Part shown: piece after piece, positions 45,301 to 53,980 of the stretch
Position numbering within the stretch: position 1 is the first letter of the stretch
How the letters are laid out: every line of letters begins with the position of its first letter
NCBI RefSeq assembly: GCF_011043735.1
Contig: NZ_JAAKGV010000001.1
Coordinates: 124,001-188,000 of the forward strand
Length of the DNA stretch: 64,000 bases
Origin: Methylobacterium sp. DB0501
Lineage (GTDB): Bacteria; Pseudomonadota; Alphaproteobacteria; Rhizobiales; Beijerinckiaceae
Direction: 5' to 3'
Made by a program: the position numbers and the translations under genes
Notes under the pieces: generated by a model
Databases searched by the model: none
Told to the model about the DNA's origin: nothing
What the model saw: only the letters and a program-made list of their open reading frames with translations

Positions 45301-45501
45301 TGCGTCGGCCTGCTCCCCGCCGCAATCTCGACCGGCATCGGCTCGCAGGTGCAAAAACCCCTGGCGCTGGTGGTGGTGGGCGGCATCCTGCTCGCCCCGA
45401 TCCTGATCCTGGTGGTGCTGCCGGTGCTGATCGCGGCCTTCTCGCGCCACCGTCCGCGCCTGCCTGTGGCCGCGGCGCGACAGCCGGAGCCGGCGGAATG
45501 A
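42364..45501 (+). CDS. RND efflux permease, heavy-metal (CzcA/CusA) type
   Basis: The product is 1045 residues, the standard RND length: twelve membrane helices with two large periplasmic loops. The helix-4 region reads DFGLIVDATVIMVEN, with Asp394 and Glu407 in the positions diagnostic for heavy-metal efflux (HME) RND pumps. Close homologues are annotated CusA/CzcA. The substrate (Cu/Ag, Zn/Co/Cd or none of these) cannot be fixed by these residues alone. The gene follows the adaptor by 27 bp and overlaps the channel gene by ATGA (45498-45501). Confidence 0.95.
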   Translation: MNRLIDFALRQRVLVLLLFLAMLGISYASFQQLNIEAYPDPVPPLVDVITQNPGQSAEEIERYITIPLEVQLAGIPNATVTRTISLFGLSDVKIQFTYDFTYQEALQRVLNRLSQLPPLPNNAQPQISPTSPIGEIMRYQVVGPPGFSSTDLKTLQDWVLQRRFKAIPGVVDVSAFGGKTKEFEVAVDLHKLQAQGLTLVQVVSALNNSSTNVGGQTLNVGEQSAVVRGVGLIRDMDDIRNTMITQVGGVPVLVKDVAEVQVSNAPRLGIVGHENNGDIVEGIVLLSRGGKSLPTIQRVEAEIEKINASGILPPGVQVVPLYDRSALIHTTTHTVMHNLIFGVVLVFLVQWLFLGSLKSAIIVAATIPFALGFAITIMVARGESANLLSLGAIDFGLIVDATVIMVENIFRHLAEHKGPPQRGSGLKIGLIASAAREVNRAIFFSASIIIVGFLPLFTLTGVEGHIFGPMAKTYAYALVGGLLATYTVSPALSALILPNHVEERDTIVVKVLRALFRPLQGFTLNNRLLTILMTVAMLGCTGIAMRTLGLEFLPTLEEGNLYIRGTMPASISLEAGNPYVERMRKLIGSYPEVTTVVSHQGRPDDGTDATGFFNVEIFAPLKPADQWRPGLTKEKLIEEMSARLREELPGIEFNFSQYIQDNVQEAASGVKGENSVKIYGTDLEQITRTANDVKAALATVPGVTDLAVFTSLGQPTVRIDIDRARAARYGLAPGDIATTISAAIGGQTAGDLYEYGSDRHFPMRVRLAPDYRRSLETIRNITVGVTTASGGVMQVPLSEIAQVQLVSGAAFIYRENQERYIPVKFSVRGRDLGGAVIEAQRRVAEQVDLPAGYHLEWVGEFSNLQGAIARLKLVVPVTIGLIALLLYVNFASLTDTLLTLSVIPMALIGGIFALVLTGTPFSVSAAIGFIALFGISTMEGVILLSYCNQLMDEGWARAQAIRHAADVRMRPVMMTCVAACVGLLPAAISTGIGSQVQKPLALVVVGGILLAPILILVVLPVLIAAFSRHRPRLPVAAARQPEPAE

Positions 45502-47195
45502 GCGAGATGCAGGTCGGATTCGCCGTGCCCTCCCCTGCTGACGTGAAGCTGCCGCTGCCCATGCGCGCCATCCTGCGCCTCTCGACCGCCATCAGGGTGC
45601 CGCCGCGCGCCGCCGCCCCGGCGGCGGTCTCCGGCCCGGCGACGGACGAGACCGCGGGGGAACCCGCCGCGCCGCGCCCCTCCGCCCGCACCGCCGCCCG
45701 CATCCTGGCCGCGGCGCTCGCCGCCGGCTCGGCCTCGGCCTGCATGGTCGGGCCCGACTTCCAGGGCGCGACGCCGCCGCCGGTCGCCGCCTACACCAGG
45801 GAGGGGCTGCGCCACCCGGCCCTGAACGACGAGGATCGCCGCAACGGCGCGGTGGGTCAGCGCTTCGCGCAGGGGCGCGACGTGCCGGGCGAGTGGTGGA
45901 CGCTGTTTCGCTCCCGCGCCCTCGACGGCCTCGTGGCGGAGGCGCTCGCCCGCAACCCGACCCTCGACGCCGCCCAGGCGACGCTCCGCGCGGCGCGGGC
46001 GACGACGGAGGCGCAGCGCGGCGCCCTGTTTCCGCAGGTCGGCTTCAACTCCCAGGCCTCCTACAACAAGGCCCCGGGCGGCGACCTGCAATCGCCCCTC
46101 AACAACAACGACCTGCTCTACAGCCTCGTCACCCCGCAGGTGACGGTGAGCTTCGTCCCCGACGTGTTCGGCGGCACCCGCCGGGCGCTGGAATCGCAGG
46201 CGGCGCAGGAGGAGGGGCAGCGCTGGCAGCTCGAGGCGGCCTACCTGACCCTGACCTCCAACGTCGTCGCGGCGGCGATCCAGGAGGCGTCGCTGCGGGC
46301 CCAGATCGCCGCGACCGAGAAGGTGATCCAGGCTCAGACCGACCTCCTGAACCTGATCACCAGGCAGTCGAATGCCGGCCAGGTCGCGGGCGCCGACGTG
46401 GTGCAGCAGACCGCCCTGCTGGCCCAGTCGCAGCAATTGCTGCCGCCGCTGCAGCGGGCGCTCGCCCAGCAGCGCAACCTGCTGACCGCGCTCGCCGGCC
46501 GCTTCCCGAGCGAGGAGGTGAGCCAGACCTTCACCCTCGCCTCGCTGCACCTGCCCCGCTCCCTGCCGGTGAGCCTGCCCTCGCGGCTGATCGAGCAGCG
46601 CCCGGACGTCAAGGCGGCGGAGGCCGCGGTCCATGCGGCGAGCGCCCAAGTCGGCGTCGCGGTCGCCAACCGCCTGCCGCAATTCACCCTCTCGGGCGCC
46701 ATCGGCGCCAGCGCGACCAATTTCGCCGCCCTGCTCAACCCGGCGGCCAGCCTCTGGACGATCGCGGGCGCGGTGGCCCAGCCGCTCTTCGACGGCGGCA
46801 CCCTGTTCCGGCGCCAGCAGGCGGCGGAGGAGACCCTGGTCGCGGCCCAGGCCCAGTACCGCGCCACCGTCATCACCGCCTACCAGAACGTCGCCGACGC
46901 GCTGCGCGCCCTCCAGGCCGACGGCCGCGCGGTGGCCGCCGCCAACGCCGCCGCCAAGGCGAGCCAGCAGAGCGTGGAGCTGGTGCGCAAGCAGTTCAGC
47001 CTCGGCGCGGTCAGCAGCGCCTCGCTCCTCATCACCCAGTCGGCCTATCTGCAGGCGGTGGTGACCCAGGCCCAGGCCCAGGCCAACCAGTACGCCGACA
47101 CCGCCGCGCTCTTCCAGGCGCTCGGCGGCGGCTGGTGGAACCGGCGCGACGTGAAGCCGGCCCGCGACCCGAAGGATCCGGCGCCGTTCCTGTAG
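45498..47195 (+). CDS. Outer-membrane efflux channel lipoprotein (OprM/NodT family)
   Basis: The product is 565 residues. The N-terminus is longer than usual: about 75 residues precede a lipobox SASAC near residue 78, so the true start may be an internal one such as MRAILRLSTAIRVP. Two OEP repeats follow, with the typical EWWTLFRS, the RPDVKAAEAAV segment, and long coiled-coil helices forming the periplasmic tunnel. It completes the tripartite efflux system with the two upstream genes, to which it is translationally coupled. Confidence 0.94.
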   Translation: MSEMQVGFAVPSPADVKLPLPMRAILRLSTAIRVPPRAAAPAAVSGPATDETAGEPAAPRPSARTAARILAAALAAGSASACMVGPDFQGATPPPVAAYTREGLRHPALNDEDRRNGAVGQRFAQGRDVPGEWWTLFRSRALDGLVAEALARNPTLDAAQATLRAARATTEAQRGALFPQVGFNSQASYNKAPGGDLQSPLNNNDLLYSLVTPQVTVSFVPDVFGGTRRALESQAAQEEGQRWQLEAAYLTLTSNVVAAAIQEASLRAQIAATEKVIQAQTDLLNLITRQSNAGQVAGADVVQQTALLAQSQQLLPPLQRALAQQRNLLTALAGRFPSEEVSQTFTLASLHLPRSLPVSLPSRLIEQRPDVKAAEAAVHAASAQVGVAVANRLPQFTLSGAIGASATNFAALLNPAASLWTIAGAVAQPLFDGGTLFRRQQAAEETLVAAQAQYRATVITAYQNVADALRALQADGRAVAAANAAAKASQQSVELVRKQFSLGAVSSASLLITQSAYLQAVVTQAQAQANQYADTAALFQALGGGWWNRRDVKPARDPKDPAPFL

Positions 47196-47279
47196 GGACG
47201 GCCCCTGGTCGGATCGCGGCGCGGATCCAAACCGTTTCTGCCCCGTTTCCAGCAAAGCTGTGACGGGCGGGGGGTTTTG

Positions 47280-48317
47280 GTGAGCGTCGGTTTGTTGGCT
47301 CTTCTGGACGACGTCGCCTTCATGGTGCGGAGCGCCGCGGCCTCCCTCGACGACGTCGCCGCGCAGGCGGCGCGGGCCGGCACGAAGGCCGCCGGCGTCG
47401 TCATCGACGACGCGGCGGTGACGCCGCGCTACGTCGTGGGCTTCGCGGCCGAGCGCGAATTGCCGATCGTCGGCAAGATCGCCCTGGGCTCGCTGCGCAA
47501 CAAGCTCCTGTTCCTGCTCCCCGGCGCCCTCGCCCTGAGCGCCTTCGCCCCCTGGGCGATCACCCCGCTCCTGATGCTGGGCGGCGCCTATCTCTGCTAC
47601 GAGGGCGCCGAGAAGGTCTACGAGGCCGTCTTTCCGCACCGCGCGCACGGCGACGAGGAGGGTCCCCAAGCCGGAGCGGGGCACGACCCGGCGCTGGAGG
47701 AGCGCCGGGTGGCCGGCGCCATCAAGACCGACTTCATCCTGTCGGCCGAGATCATGGCCATCACGCTCGCCGCCCTGCCGGAGGGCAGCGTGTGGATGAA
47801 GGCGGCCGTGCTGGCGATCGTCGGCATCGGCATCACCGTGGCGGTCTACGGCGCCGTCGCCCTGATCGTGAAGGCCGACGATGCCGGGCTCGCGCTCGCC
47901 GGCAGCCGCGCGGGACCGCCCTTCGGCGGCCTCGTCCGCGGGATCGGCCGCGGCGTGGTCAAGGGCATGCCGGCCCTGCTCAAGATCCTCTCCATCGTCG
48001 GCACGGCGGCGATGGTCTGGGTCGGCGGCGGCATCCTGCTGCACGGGCTGGAAGAGTACGGCGTGTCGGGCCCGGCCCATGCGGCGCATGACGCAGCGGT
48101 GAGAATGGGAGCGCTCGTCCCCTCGATCCGGGGCGTCGTGGAGTGGCTGGTGACGGCGGTGGCGTCGGGCCTCGTCGGCCTCCTCGTCGGCGGGGTGCTG
48201 ATCCCGGTGGCGAACGTCGCATCGGGCCTGCTGCGCCGGGGCGGGAAGGCCCCCGCCGGCAAGGCTCCCACCGGCAAGGCTCCCACCGGAAAGCATCCCG
48301 CGCGGACCGGTGCGTAA
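47280..48317 (+). CDS. DUF808 family membrane protein
   Basis: The product is 345 residues from GTG 47280, preceded by a G-rich ribosome binding site. It opens VSVGLLALLDDVAFMVRSAA, then DDAAVTPRYVVGF and several membrane helices in the second half, all matching the DUF808 (YedI) family of unknown function. The tail (about 20 residues) is a GKAPT repeat. A stable transcript with the RND operon is possible since the gap is only 84 bp. Confidence 0.88.
   Translation: MSVGLLALLDDVAFMVRSAAASLDDVAAQAARAGTKAAGVVIDDAAVTPRYVVGFAAERELPIVGKIALGSLRNKLLFLLPGALALSAFAPWAITPLLMLGGAYLCYEGAEKVYEAVFPHRAHGDEEGPQAGAGHDPALEERRVAGAIKTDFILSAEIMAITLAALPEGSVWMKAAVLAIVGIGITVAVYGAVALIVKADDAGLALAGSRAGPPFGGLVRGIGRGVVKGMPALLKILSIVGTAAMVWVGGGILLHGLEEYGVSGPAHAAHDAAVRMGALVPSIRGVVEWLVTAVASGLVGLLVGGVLIPVANVASGLLRRGGKAPAGKAPTGKAPTGKHPARTGA
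48243..48302. repeat. 15-bp tandem repeat at the 3' end of the DUF808 gene
   Basis: Four 15-bp units of the form GGCAAGGCTCCCACC encode GKAPA, GKAPT, GKAPT and GKHPA immediately before the C-terminus. Confidence 0.9.
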
Positions 48318-48431
48318 GCGCAGGAGCGCCACGGACGCACCGATCCGGGCGGCCCCGGAGATCCTCCCCATCGCCTCCGCCCGCGAAACGCGGCAGGATC
48401 GGCCGGAGCCGACCGCAGGACGAGGCCCGGG

Positions 48432-50519
48432 ATGGGAGCGCGCACGACACCGACGACCCGGCGGCGCCGCGCCGCTCCGACCGCCGCGGTCGTGTCGCTC
48501 ATCGTCCTCGCCGCGGCGCTCGCCCTCGCCGCCCGATCCTGGTCCAGCCTCCCTGCCATCGACCTCGCCGCGGCGAACGCACGCTCCACGGTCGTCCTCG
48601 ACCGCACCGGCACCCTCCTGCGCCCCTTCGCGACCGGCGACGGCCGCTGGCGGCTGCCGCTCGAACCGGACGCCGTCGATCCGCGCTTCCTCGCCCTGCT
48701 GACGGCCTACGAGGACCGGCGCTTCCGCGCCCATCCGGGCGTCGACCCGATGGCGCTGCTGCGCGCCGCCGGGCAGTGGCTCGCCGCCGGGCGGATCGTG
48801 TCGGGGGCCTCGACCCTGTCGATGCAGGTGGCGCGCCTCGTCGAGCCGCGGGGCGCGCGCTCGCTCCCCGCCAAGCTGCGCCAGATCGTCCGGGCGATCG
48901 AGCTGGAACGGCGCCTCGGCAAGGACGGGGTGCTGCGGCTCTACCTGGCGCTCGCGCCCTATGGCGGACCGGTCGAAGGCCTGCGGGCGGCGAGCCTCGC
49001 CTATGTCGGGCGCGAGCCGGCGCGGCTGACGCTCGCCGAGGCGGCGCTCCTGGTGGCGTTGCCGCAGGCGCCGGAGGCGCGCCGGCCCGACCGCTTCCCC
49101 GATGCGGCCCGCCGGGCCCGCGACCGGGTCCTCGACCTCGCGGCCGCCCGCGGCGTGGTGCCGGCGGCGGAGGCCGCGGCCGCCAAGGCCGAGCCGGTAC
49201 CGCACGGGCGAAAGTCCTTCCCGATGCTCGCGCCCCACGCCGCCGAGGCGGCGGTGGCGCAGGAGCCGGGCCGGGCCATGCACCGGCTCACCCTTGATGC
49301 GCGGCTCCAAGCCCGGCTCGAACCGCTGGTGGCCGAGCGGGCGGCGGCGTTCGGCCCCGGCTTGTCGGCGGCGCTTCTCGTCGTCGACAACGCCACCGGC
49401 GAGGTGAGGGCCCAGGTCGGCAGCGCCGGCTACCTCGATTCCACGCGCTCGGGCGCCATCGACATGACGGGGGCCGTGCGCTCGCCGGGGTCGGCGCTGA
49501 AGCCCTTCATCTACGCCATGGCGTTCGACGCGGGGCTCGCCCATCCCGAGACGCTGATCGAGGACCGCCCGTCCCGGTTCGGCGCGAGCTACGCGCCGGA
49601 GAATTTCGACCTCACGTTCCAGGGCACGGTGACGGCGCGGCGGGCGCTCCAGCTCTCCCTGAACGTGCCGGCGGTGGAGCTGATGGAGGCTTTGGGCCCG
49701 GCCCGCTTCATCGCCCGCCTGCGCGCCGCCGGCGCCGGCATCGTCCTGCCCAAGGACGCCGCGCCCGGCCTGCCGGTGGCGCTCGGGGGCCTGGGGCTCA
49801 CGCTTGCCGACCTCGCCCGGCTCTATGCCGGGCTCGCCCGCGGCGGCGAGGTGCCGGTGCTGAAACGCCGCCTCGACGGCCCGGCGGTGCCCGAGGCCGT
49901 GCTGCCGCGCATCGCCGAGCCGGTGGCGTCCTGGTACGTCGCCGACGTCCTGCGCGGCACGCCGCCGCCGGAGAGCGCCCTGCCGAACCGGATCGCCTAC
50001 AAGACCGGCACGTCCTACGGCTACCGCGACGCCTGGGCGGTGGGGTTCGACCGGCGATACACCGTGGCGGTCTGGCTCGGGCGGCCGGACGGGGCCGGGG
50101 TGCCGGGCCTCGTCGGGCGCGTCGCCGCGGCGCCCCTGCTGTTCGACGCCGTCGCGCGCCTCGGCGGAGAGCCCGAGCCGGTGGCCCGCCCCCGCGACGC
50201 CCTCGTGGCGGCGACCTCCGCCCTGCCGCCGCCCTTGCGCGCCTTGCGCCGCGAATCCGGTCCGATCGATCGCCTGCGCATCGCCTATCCGCCGGACGGG
50301 GCTCGGATCGACCTCGGGGCGCATGAGGGAATGCCCGCCGGCCTCGCCCTCAAGGCGCTCGGCGGCACCCTGCCGCTGACCTGGCTGGTCGGAGGCCTGC
50401 CGGTGACCGAATCGGACCGGCGCCAGGCCGAGTGGCAGCCCGACGGCGCCGGCTTCGTGCGCATCTCGGTTCTGGACGCGGCGGGGGCCAGCGACAGCGT
50501 GATGGTGCGGATCGAATAG
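48432..50519 (+). CDS. pbpC: Penicillin-binding protein 1C (PbpC)
   Basis: The product is 695 residues. A single N-terminal membrane helix precedes a glycosyltransferase 51 domain with catalytic Glu94 in AYEDRRFRAHPGVD. The transpeptidase domain has the active Ser354 in SALK and KTGTS at residues 524-528. A C-terminal BiPBP-type beta domain (about residues 600-695) ends the protein. PBP1C makes glycan strands and may not need crosslinking activity. In many bacteria it is encoded beside an alpha-2-macroglobulin gene; that partner is absent here. Confidence 0.95.
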   Translation: MGARTTPTTRRRRAAPTAAVVSLIVLAAALALAARSWSSLPAIDLAAANARSTVVLDRTGTLLRPFATGDGRWRLPLEPDAVDPRFLALLTAYEDRRFRAHPGVDPMALLRAAGQWLAAGRIVSGASTLSMQVARLVEPRGARSLPAKLRQIVRAIELERRLGKDGVLRLYLALAPYGGPVEGLRAASLAYVGREPARLTLAEAALLVALPQAPEARRPDRFPDAARRARDRVLDLAAARGVVPAAEAAAAKAEPVPHGRKSFPMLAPHAAEAAVAQEPGRAMHRLTLDARLQARLEPLVAERAAAFGPGLSAALLVVDNATGEVRAQVGSAGYLDSTRSGAIDMTGAVRSPGSALKPFIYAMAFDAGLAHPETLIEDRPSRFGASYAPENFDLTFQGTVTARRALQLSLNVPAVELMEALGPARFIARLRAAGAGIVLPKDAAPGLPVALGGLGLTLADLARLYAGLARGGEVPVLKRRLDGPAVPEAVLPRIAEPVASWYVADVLRGTPPPESALPNRIAYKTGTSYGYRDAWAVGFDRRYTVAVWLGRPDGAGVPGLVGRVAAAPLLFDAVARLGGEPEPVARPRDALVAATSALPPPLRALRRESGPIDRLRIAYPPDGARIDLGAHEGMPAGLALKALGGTLPLTWLVGGLPVTESDRRQAEWQPDGAGFVRISVLDAAGASDSVMVRIE

Positions 50520-50706
50520 GGCCGTACACGTTTTCGCGAGGATGGCCCTGCGTCATCGGGGGATCGTTTCGCCCTCCCTGCCGTTCCTCCCTCGTGGAAG
50601 CGTGGCGCGATCGGGCCCCGCGCATGAGGCGAGTCTACGTCGGATGGCAGGTCGCATGGCAGGTCGGATAGCGGACGGGCAGGACGATGGCGGGCGGGCC
50701 CTGCCG

Positions 50707-52722
50707 ATGAAGCCGGCCCGGGTCCAGGCCGCCGAGACACCCGGCGACGGGCTCGCGGCGCCGCTGGTGATCGCGGCGGTGATCGTCGCGGCCCTGTATT
50801 TCGCCCGCGAGATCCTGATCCCGATCGCCATCGCGGTGCTGCTCAGCTTCGTCATCGGGCCGCTGGTGGCGCTCCTGCGCAAGCTCCGGCTCGGGCGCAT
50901 CCCGTCGGTCGGCGTCGCGGTGCTGCTGCTGCTCGCCGTGGTGGCGGGACTGGGCGGCCTCATCGGCATGCAGGTCGCCGACCTCTCGACCGGCCTGCCG
51001 CGCTACCAGCGCACCATCGCCGAGAAGGCCGAGAACCTGAAGGCAGGGCCGCTCGGCGACCTCGCCGGGTACATGCGCAGCATCAACCACCAGATCCAGC
51101 AGGCCGGCGCGCCCGAGCAGAAGCCGCAAGAGCAGAAGCCCCAAGAGCAGAAGCCCGCCTCCGGCAAGCCCGCCCCGCCGCCCTCGGTGCAGAACCCCGA
51201 CAAGCCGGTCCTGGTCGAGGTGCGCGACCGCGAGCCCGGCCCGGTCGAGCTGGCCGAGAAGGTGCTGGCGCCGGTGATCTCGCCGCTCGCCACGCTCGGC
51301 ATCGTCTTCGTGGTGCTGATCTTCATCCTGGTGCAGCGCGAGGACCTGCGCGACCGGATGATCCGCCTCGTCGGCTCCAGCGACCTGCACCGCACCACCG
51401 TGGCGATGGACGACGCGGCGTTGCGCCTGAGCCGGTTCTTCCTGGTCCAGCTCGGGCTCAATGCCAGCTTCGGCCTCGCCATCGGCGTCGGGCTGTGGCT
51501 GATCGGCGTGCCGAACCCGATCCTGTGGGGCATCTTCTCGGCGCTGATGCGCTTCGTGCCCTATATCGGCGCCTTCCTGTCGGCGCTGCTGCCGCTGGCG
51601 CTGGCGGCGGCCGTCGATCCGGGGTGGAACATGGTGCTGGCGACCGCCGCCCTGTTCCTGGTGCTGGAGCCCCTGGTCGGCCAGTTCATCGAGCCGCTGG
51701 TCTACGGCCACTCGACCGGCTTGTCGCCCTTCGCGGTTCTGGTCTCGGCCCTGTTCTGGACCTGGCTGTGGGGGCCGGTCGGGCTGCTGCTCTCGACGCC
51801 GCTCACCGTCTGCCTCGTCGTCCTCGGCCGCCACGTCGACAAGCTCGAATTCCTCGACGTCCTGTTCGGCGACCGGCCGGCCCTGACCCCGGTCGAGAAC
51901 TTCTACCAGCGCATGCTGGCCGACGATCCGGACGAGGCGCAGGAGCTGGCCGAAGCCATCCTCGCCCAGTGCTCGCTCTCCTCCTACTACGACGAGGTGG
52001 CGCTGAAGGGCCTCCAGCTCGCCGCGACGGATGCCCGCCGCGGGGTGCTGACCGAGAGCCAGCTCGAGCGGATCCGCGTCGGCATCGCCCAGCTGATCGA
52101 GGACCTGTCCGACCGCGACGACGCCGCGCCGGAGACGAAGCCGACGCTCGCCGGCCGGCTCCTGTCGGGCCGCCAGGACGAGGACGCGCCCTGCGAGGCC
52201 GCCCCCGCCGTCCCCGACGCCCCCGCCCCGGAGGACCTCCCGGAGGCCTGGCGGCACGAGGGCGCGGTGCTCTGCGTCGCCGGCCGCGGTCCCCTCGACG
52301 AGGCCGCCTCGATGATGCTGGCCCAGCTCCTCGGCAAGCACGGCTTCGGCACCCGGGTGGTGCCGTTCGAGGACGTCACCCGCTCGGGCATCGCCGCCCT
52401 GGACGCCGCGGGCGCGCGGATGATCTGCGTCTCCTACCTCGAGATCAGCGGCACGCCGGCCCATCTGCGCTACCTCGTCCAGCGGCTGCGGCGGCGGGTC
52501 CCGGAGGCGCAGGTGCTGGTCGGCTTGTGGCCGGCGGACGATGCGGTGCTGACCGATCCCGACGCCCGCGCCACCCTCGGCGCCGACCATTACGCGGTCT
52601 CCCTGCGGGAGGGCGTCGAGGCCTGCCTGGAGGCGGTGCGGGACGTGCCGGCGGACCGGCCGGCCCCGGAACCGCCCGCCGCATCCCGGCCGGCCCGGGA
52701 GCCGGAGCACGCCGAGGCCTGA
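50707..52722 (+). CDS. AI-2E family transporter with extra C-terminal domain
   Basis: The product is 671 residues from ATG 50707. An in-frame ATG at 50644 would add 21 residues including a short MAGR repeat, and I have no strong ribosome binding site to choose. The membrane part (residues about 20-390) is the eight-helix AI-2E/PerM fold, with a Gln/Lys/Pro-rich linker near residues 137-150. The C-terminal 150 residues after about residue 510 look like a separate Rossmann-type domain (VLCVAGRGPLDEAASMMLAQ) similar in pattern to B12-binding/response-regulator-like folds. The name comes from the family; a role in autoinducer transport is not implied. Confidence 0.85.
   Translation: MKPARVQAAETPGDGLAAPLVIAAVIVAALYFAREILIPIAIAVLLSFVIGPLVALLRKLRLGRIPSVGVAVLLLLAVVAGLGGLIGMQVADLSTGLPRYQRTIAEKAENLKAGPLGDLAGYMRSINHQIQQAGAPEQKPQEQKPQEQKPASGKPAPPPSVQNPDKPVLVEVRDREPGPVELAEKVLAPVISPLATLGIVFVVLIFILVQREDLRDRMIRLVGSSDLHRTTVAMDDAALRLSRFFLVQLGLNASFGLAIGVGLWLIGVPNPILWGIFSALMRFVPYIGAFLSALLPLALAAAVDPGWNMVLATAALFLVLEPLVGQFIEPLVYGHSTGLSPFAVLVSALFWTWLWGPVGLLLSTPLTVCLVVLGRHVDKLEFLDVLFGDRPALTPVENFYQRMLADDPDEAQELAEAILAQCSLSSYYDEVALKGLQLAATDARRGVLTESQLERIRVGIAQLIEDLSDRDDAAPETKPTLAGRLLSGRQDEDAPCEAAPAVPDAPAPEDLPEAWRHEGAVLCVAGRGPLDEAASMMLAQLLGKHGFGTRVVPFEDVTRSGIAALDAAGARMICVSYLEISGTPAHLRYLVQRLRRRVPEAQVLVGLWPADDAVLTDPDARATLGADHYAVSLREGVEACLEAVRDVPADRPAPEPPAASRPAREPEHAEA
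51115..51159. repeat. 15-bp tandem repeat in the linker of the AI-2E family gene
   Basis: Three 15-bp units, GAGCAGAAGCCGCAA and close variants, encode EQKPQ, EQKPQ and EQKPA. Confidence 0.88.
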
Positions 52723-52820
52723 CCCGGGAAGCCCCGGGGCTTGACGCCGGGGCCGCGCCGTCCTTTCGATCCGGCAAGAGCGGGCCGCGGGCCCGCCGAG
52801 CGGCTTCAAGCGGGGACAGC

Positions 52821-53612
52821 ATGAGCGTGGTGGATTTCGCGCGGTTCGTGGACGAGCTCGCCACCCAGTCGGGCCAGGCCATCCTGCCCTTCTTCCGCGC
52901 CGCCTTCGCCACCGAGGACAAGGCCGCAGGGACCGCCGCGTTCGACCCGGTCACCGAGGCCGACCGGGCCGGCGAGGCGGTGATGCGCCAGCTCATCAAG
53001 CGCAGCTTTCCCGACCACGGCATCCTGGGCGAGGAATTCGGCTCCGAGCACGAGGATGCCGAATACGTCTGGGTGCTCGACCCGATCGACGGCACCCGCG
53101 GCTTCATCGCCGGCCTGCCGATCTGGGGCACGCTCATCGGGCTCACCCGCGGCGGCGTGCCCTGCTACGGCCTGATGAACCAGCCCTTCACCGGCGAGCG
53201 CTTCTTCGGCGACGGCGAGGCCGCCCATTACCAAGGCCCGCACGGCACCCGCCGCCTGCGCACCCGCCGGAAGGGCGATCTCGCGGAGGCCGTCCTGCAC
53301 ACCACCGATCCGCGGCTGTTCGGCGAGGGCACGTCGGACCGGCAGGCCTACGAGCGGGTGGAGAAGGCCGCCCGCCTGACCCGCTACGGCGCCGATTGCT
53401 ACGCCTACGCGATGCTCGCCGCCGGCCATATCGACCTCGTGGTCGAGGCCGAGCTGAAGCCCTACGACATCGTGGCGATGATCCCGGTGATCGAGGGCGC
53501 CGGCGGCGTCGTGACGACCTGGGAAGGGACCTCCGCCGCCAAGGGCGGGCGGATCGTGGCGGCCGGCGACAAGCGGCTGCACGAGGCGGCCCTGGCGCTG
53601 CTGAACGCCTGA
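52821..53612 (+). CDS. hisN: Histidinol-phosphatase, inositol monophosphatase type (HisN)
   Basis: The product is 263 residues. The inositol-monophosphatase metal sites are complete: GEEFGSE (about residues 71-77), DPIDGTRGF (about 91-99), and the late VEAELKPYDIVAMIPVIEGAG. The DPIDGTRGFIAGLPIWGTLI pattern is the HisN-type variant rather than a general IMPase. It would remove phosphate from histidinol phosphate in histidine synthesis. It follows the AI-2E gene by 98 bp. An IMPase activity on other phosphates cannot be excluded. Confidence 0.88.
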   Translation: MSVVDFARFVDELATQSGQAILPFFRAAFATEDKAAGTAAFDPVTEADRAGEAVMRQLIKRSFPDHGILGEEFGSEHEDAEYVWVLDPIDGTRGFIAGLPIWGTLIGLTRGGVPCYGLMNQPFTGERFFGDGEAAHYQGPHGTRRLRTRRKGDLAEAVLHTTDPRLFGEGTSDRQAYERVEKAARLTRYGADCYAYAMLAAGHIDLVVEAELKPYDIVAMIPVIEGAGGVVTTWEGTSAAKGGRIVAAGDKRLHEAALALLNA

Positions 53613-53980
53613 TCGCGGCCGCCCGGCGCCGCTTCGCCGGGTCGGCCGCGGCTCACGCGCGACGCCGTCCCGATCGAGCCGATGCATCCTGGGGCCGCGC
53701 AGCGGAACCCGGGAGGCACCACCGCTGCCGTTTGAGAAGACATACGAACGCAGCCCACCGCATCCGGGATCGTCGGCGGTGATGGCTTGCGGGTTCTCAG
53801 CCGTCGCGAGCCTCAGGATGACGCGGAGCGTTGTCGGCCTGTGCGCCGGATCGACCGACCTGTCCGATCGAACAGGCTCACACGCCATCCGGCCGATTGC
53901 CTCGCACGCGGATTTCCGCTTCGCTCAAGCGTCGTGCAGGCGTTGAGCCCGTGTCCGGAAGCCATCGTCGGGAATAGGCG
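53613..53980. other. Intergenic region between hisN and the hydrolase gene
   Basis: Both flanking genes end here (convergent). I see short GC-rich inverted segments just past hisN (GCCCGGCG and CGCCGGG near 53621-53642) that could terminate it, and no supported reading frame. Confidence 0.4.

Noticed and set aside
40513..45450. Minus-strand reading frame of 1645 codons opposite the RND genes
   Set aside because: It lies opposite well-supported RND adaptor and pump genes and has the His/Arg/Asp-rich composition of a shadow frame; the LGQG-type repeats merely mirror the 15-bp tandem repeat of the adaptor gene.
45198..50324. Minus-strand reading frame of 1708 codons
   Set aside because: It is antisense to the channel, DUF808 and PBP1C genes and has no recognisable domain.
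53613..53760. Possible EcfG promoter with GGAAC and CGTT after hisN
   Set aside because: The spacing between GGAAC and CGTT is 20 bp, outside the accepted 16-17 bp, and no gene follows on that strand.
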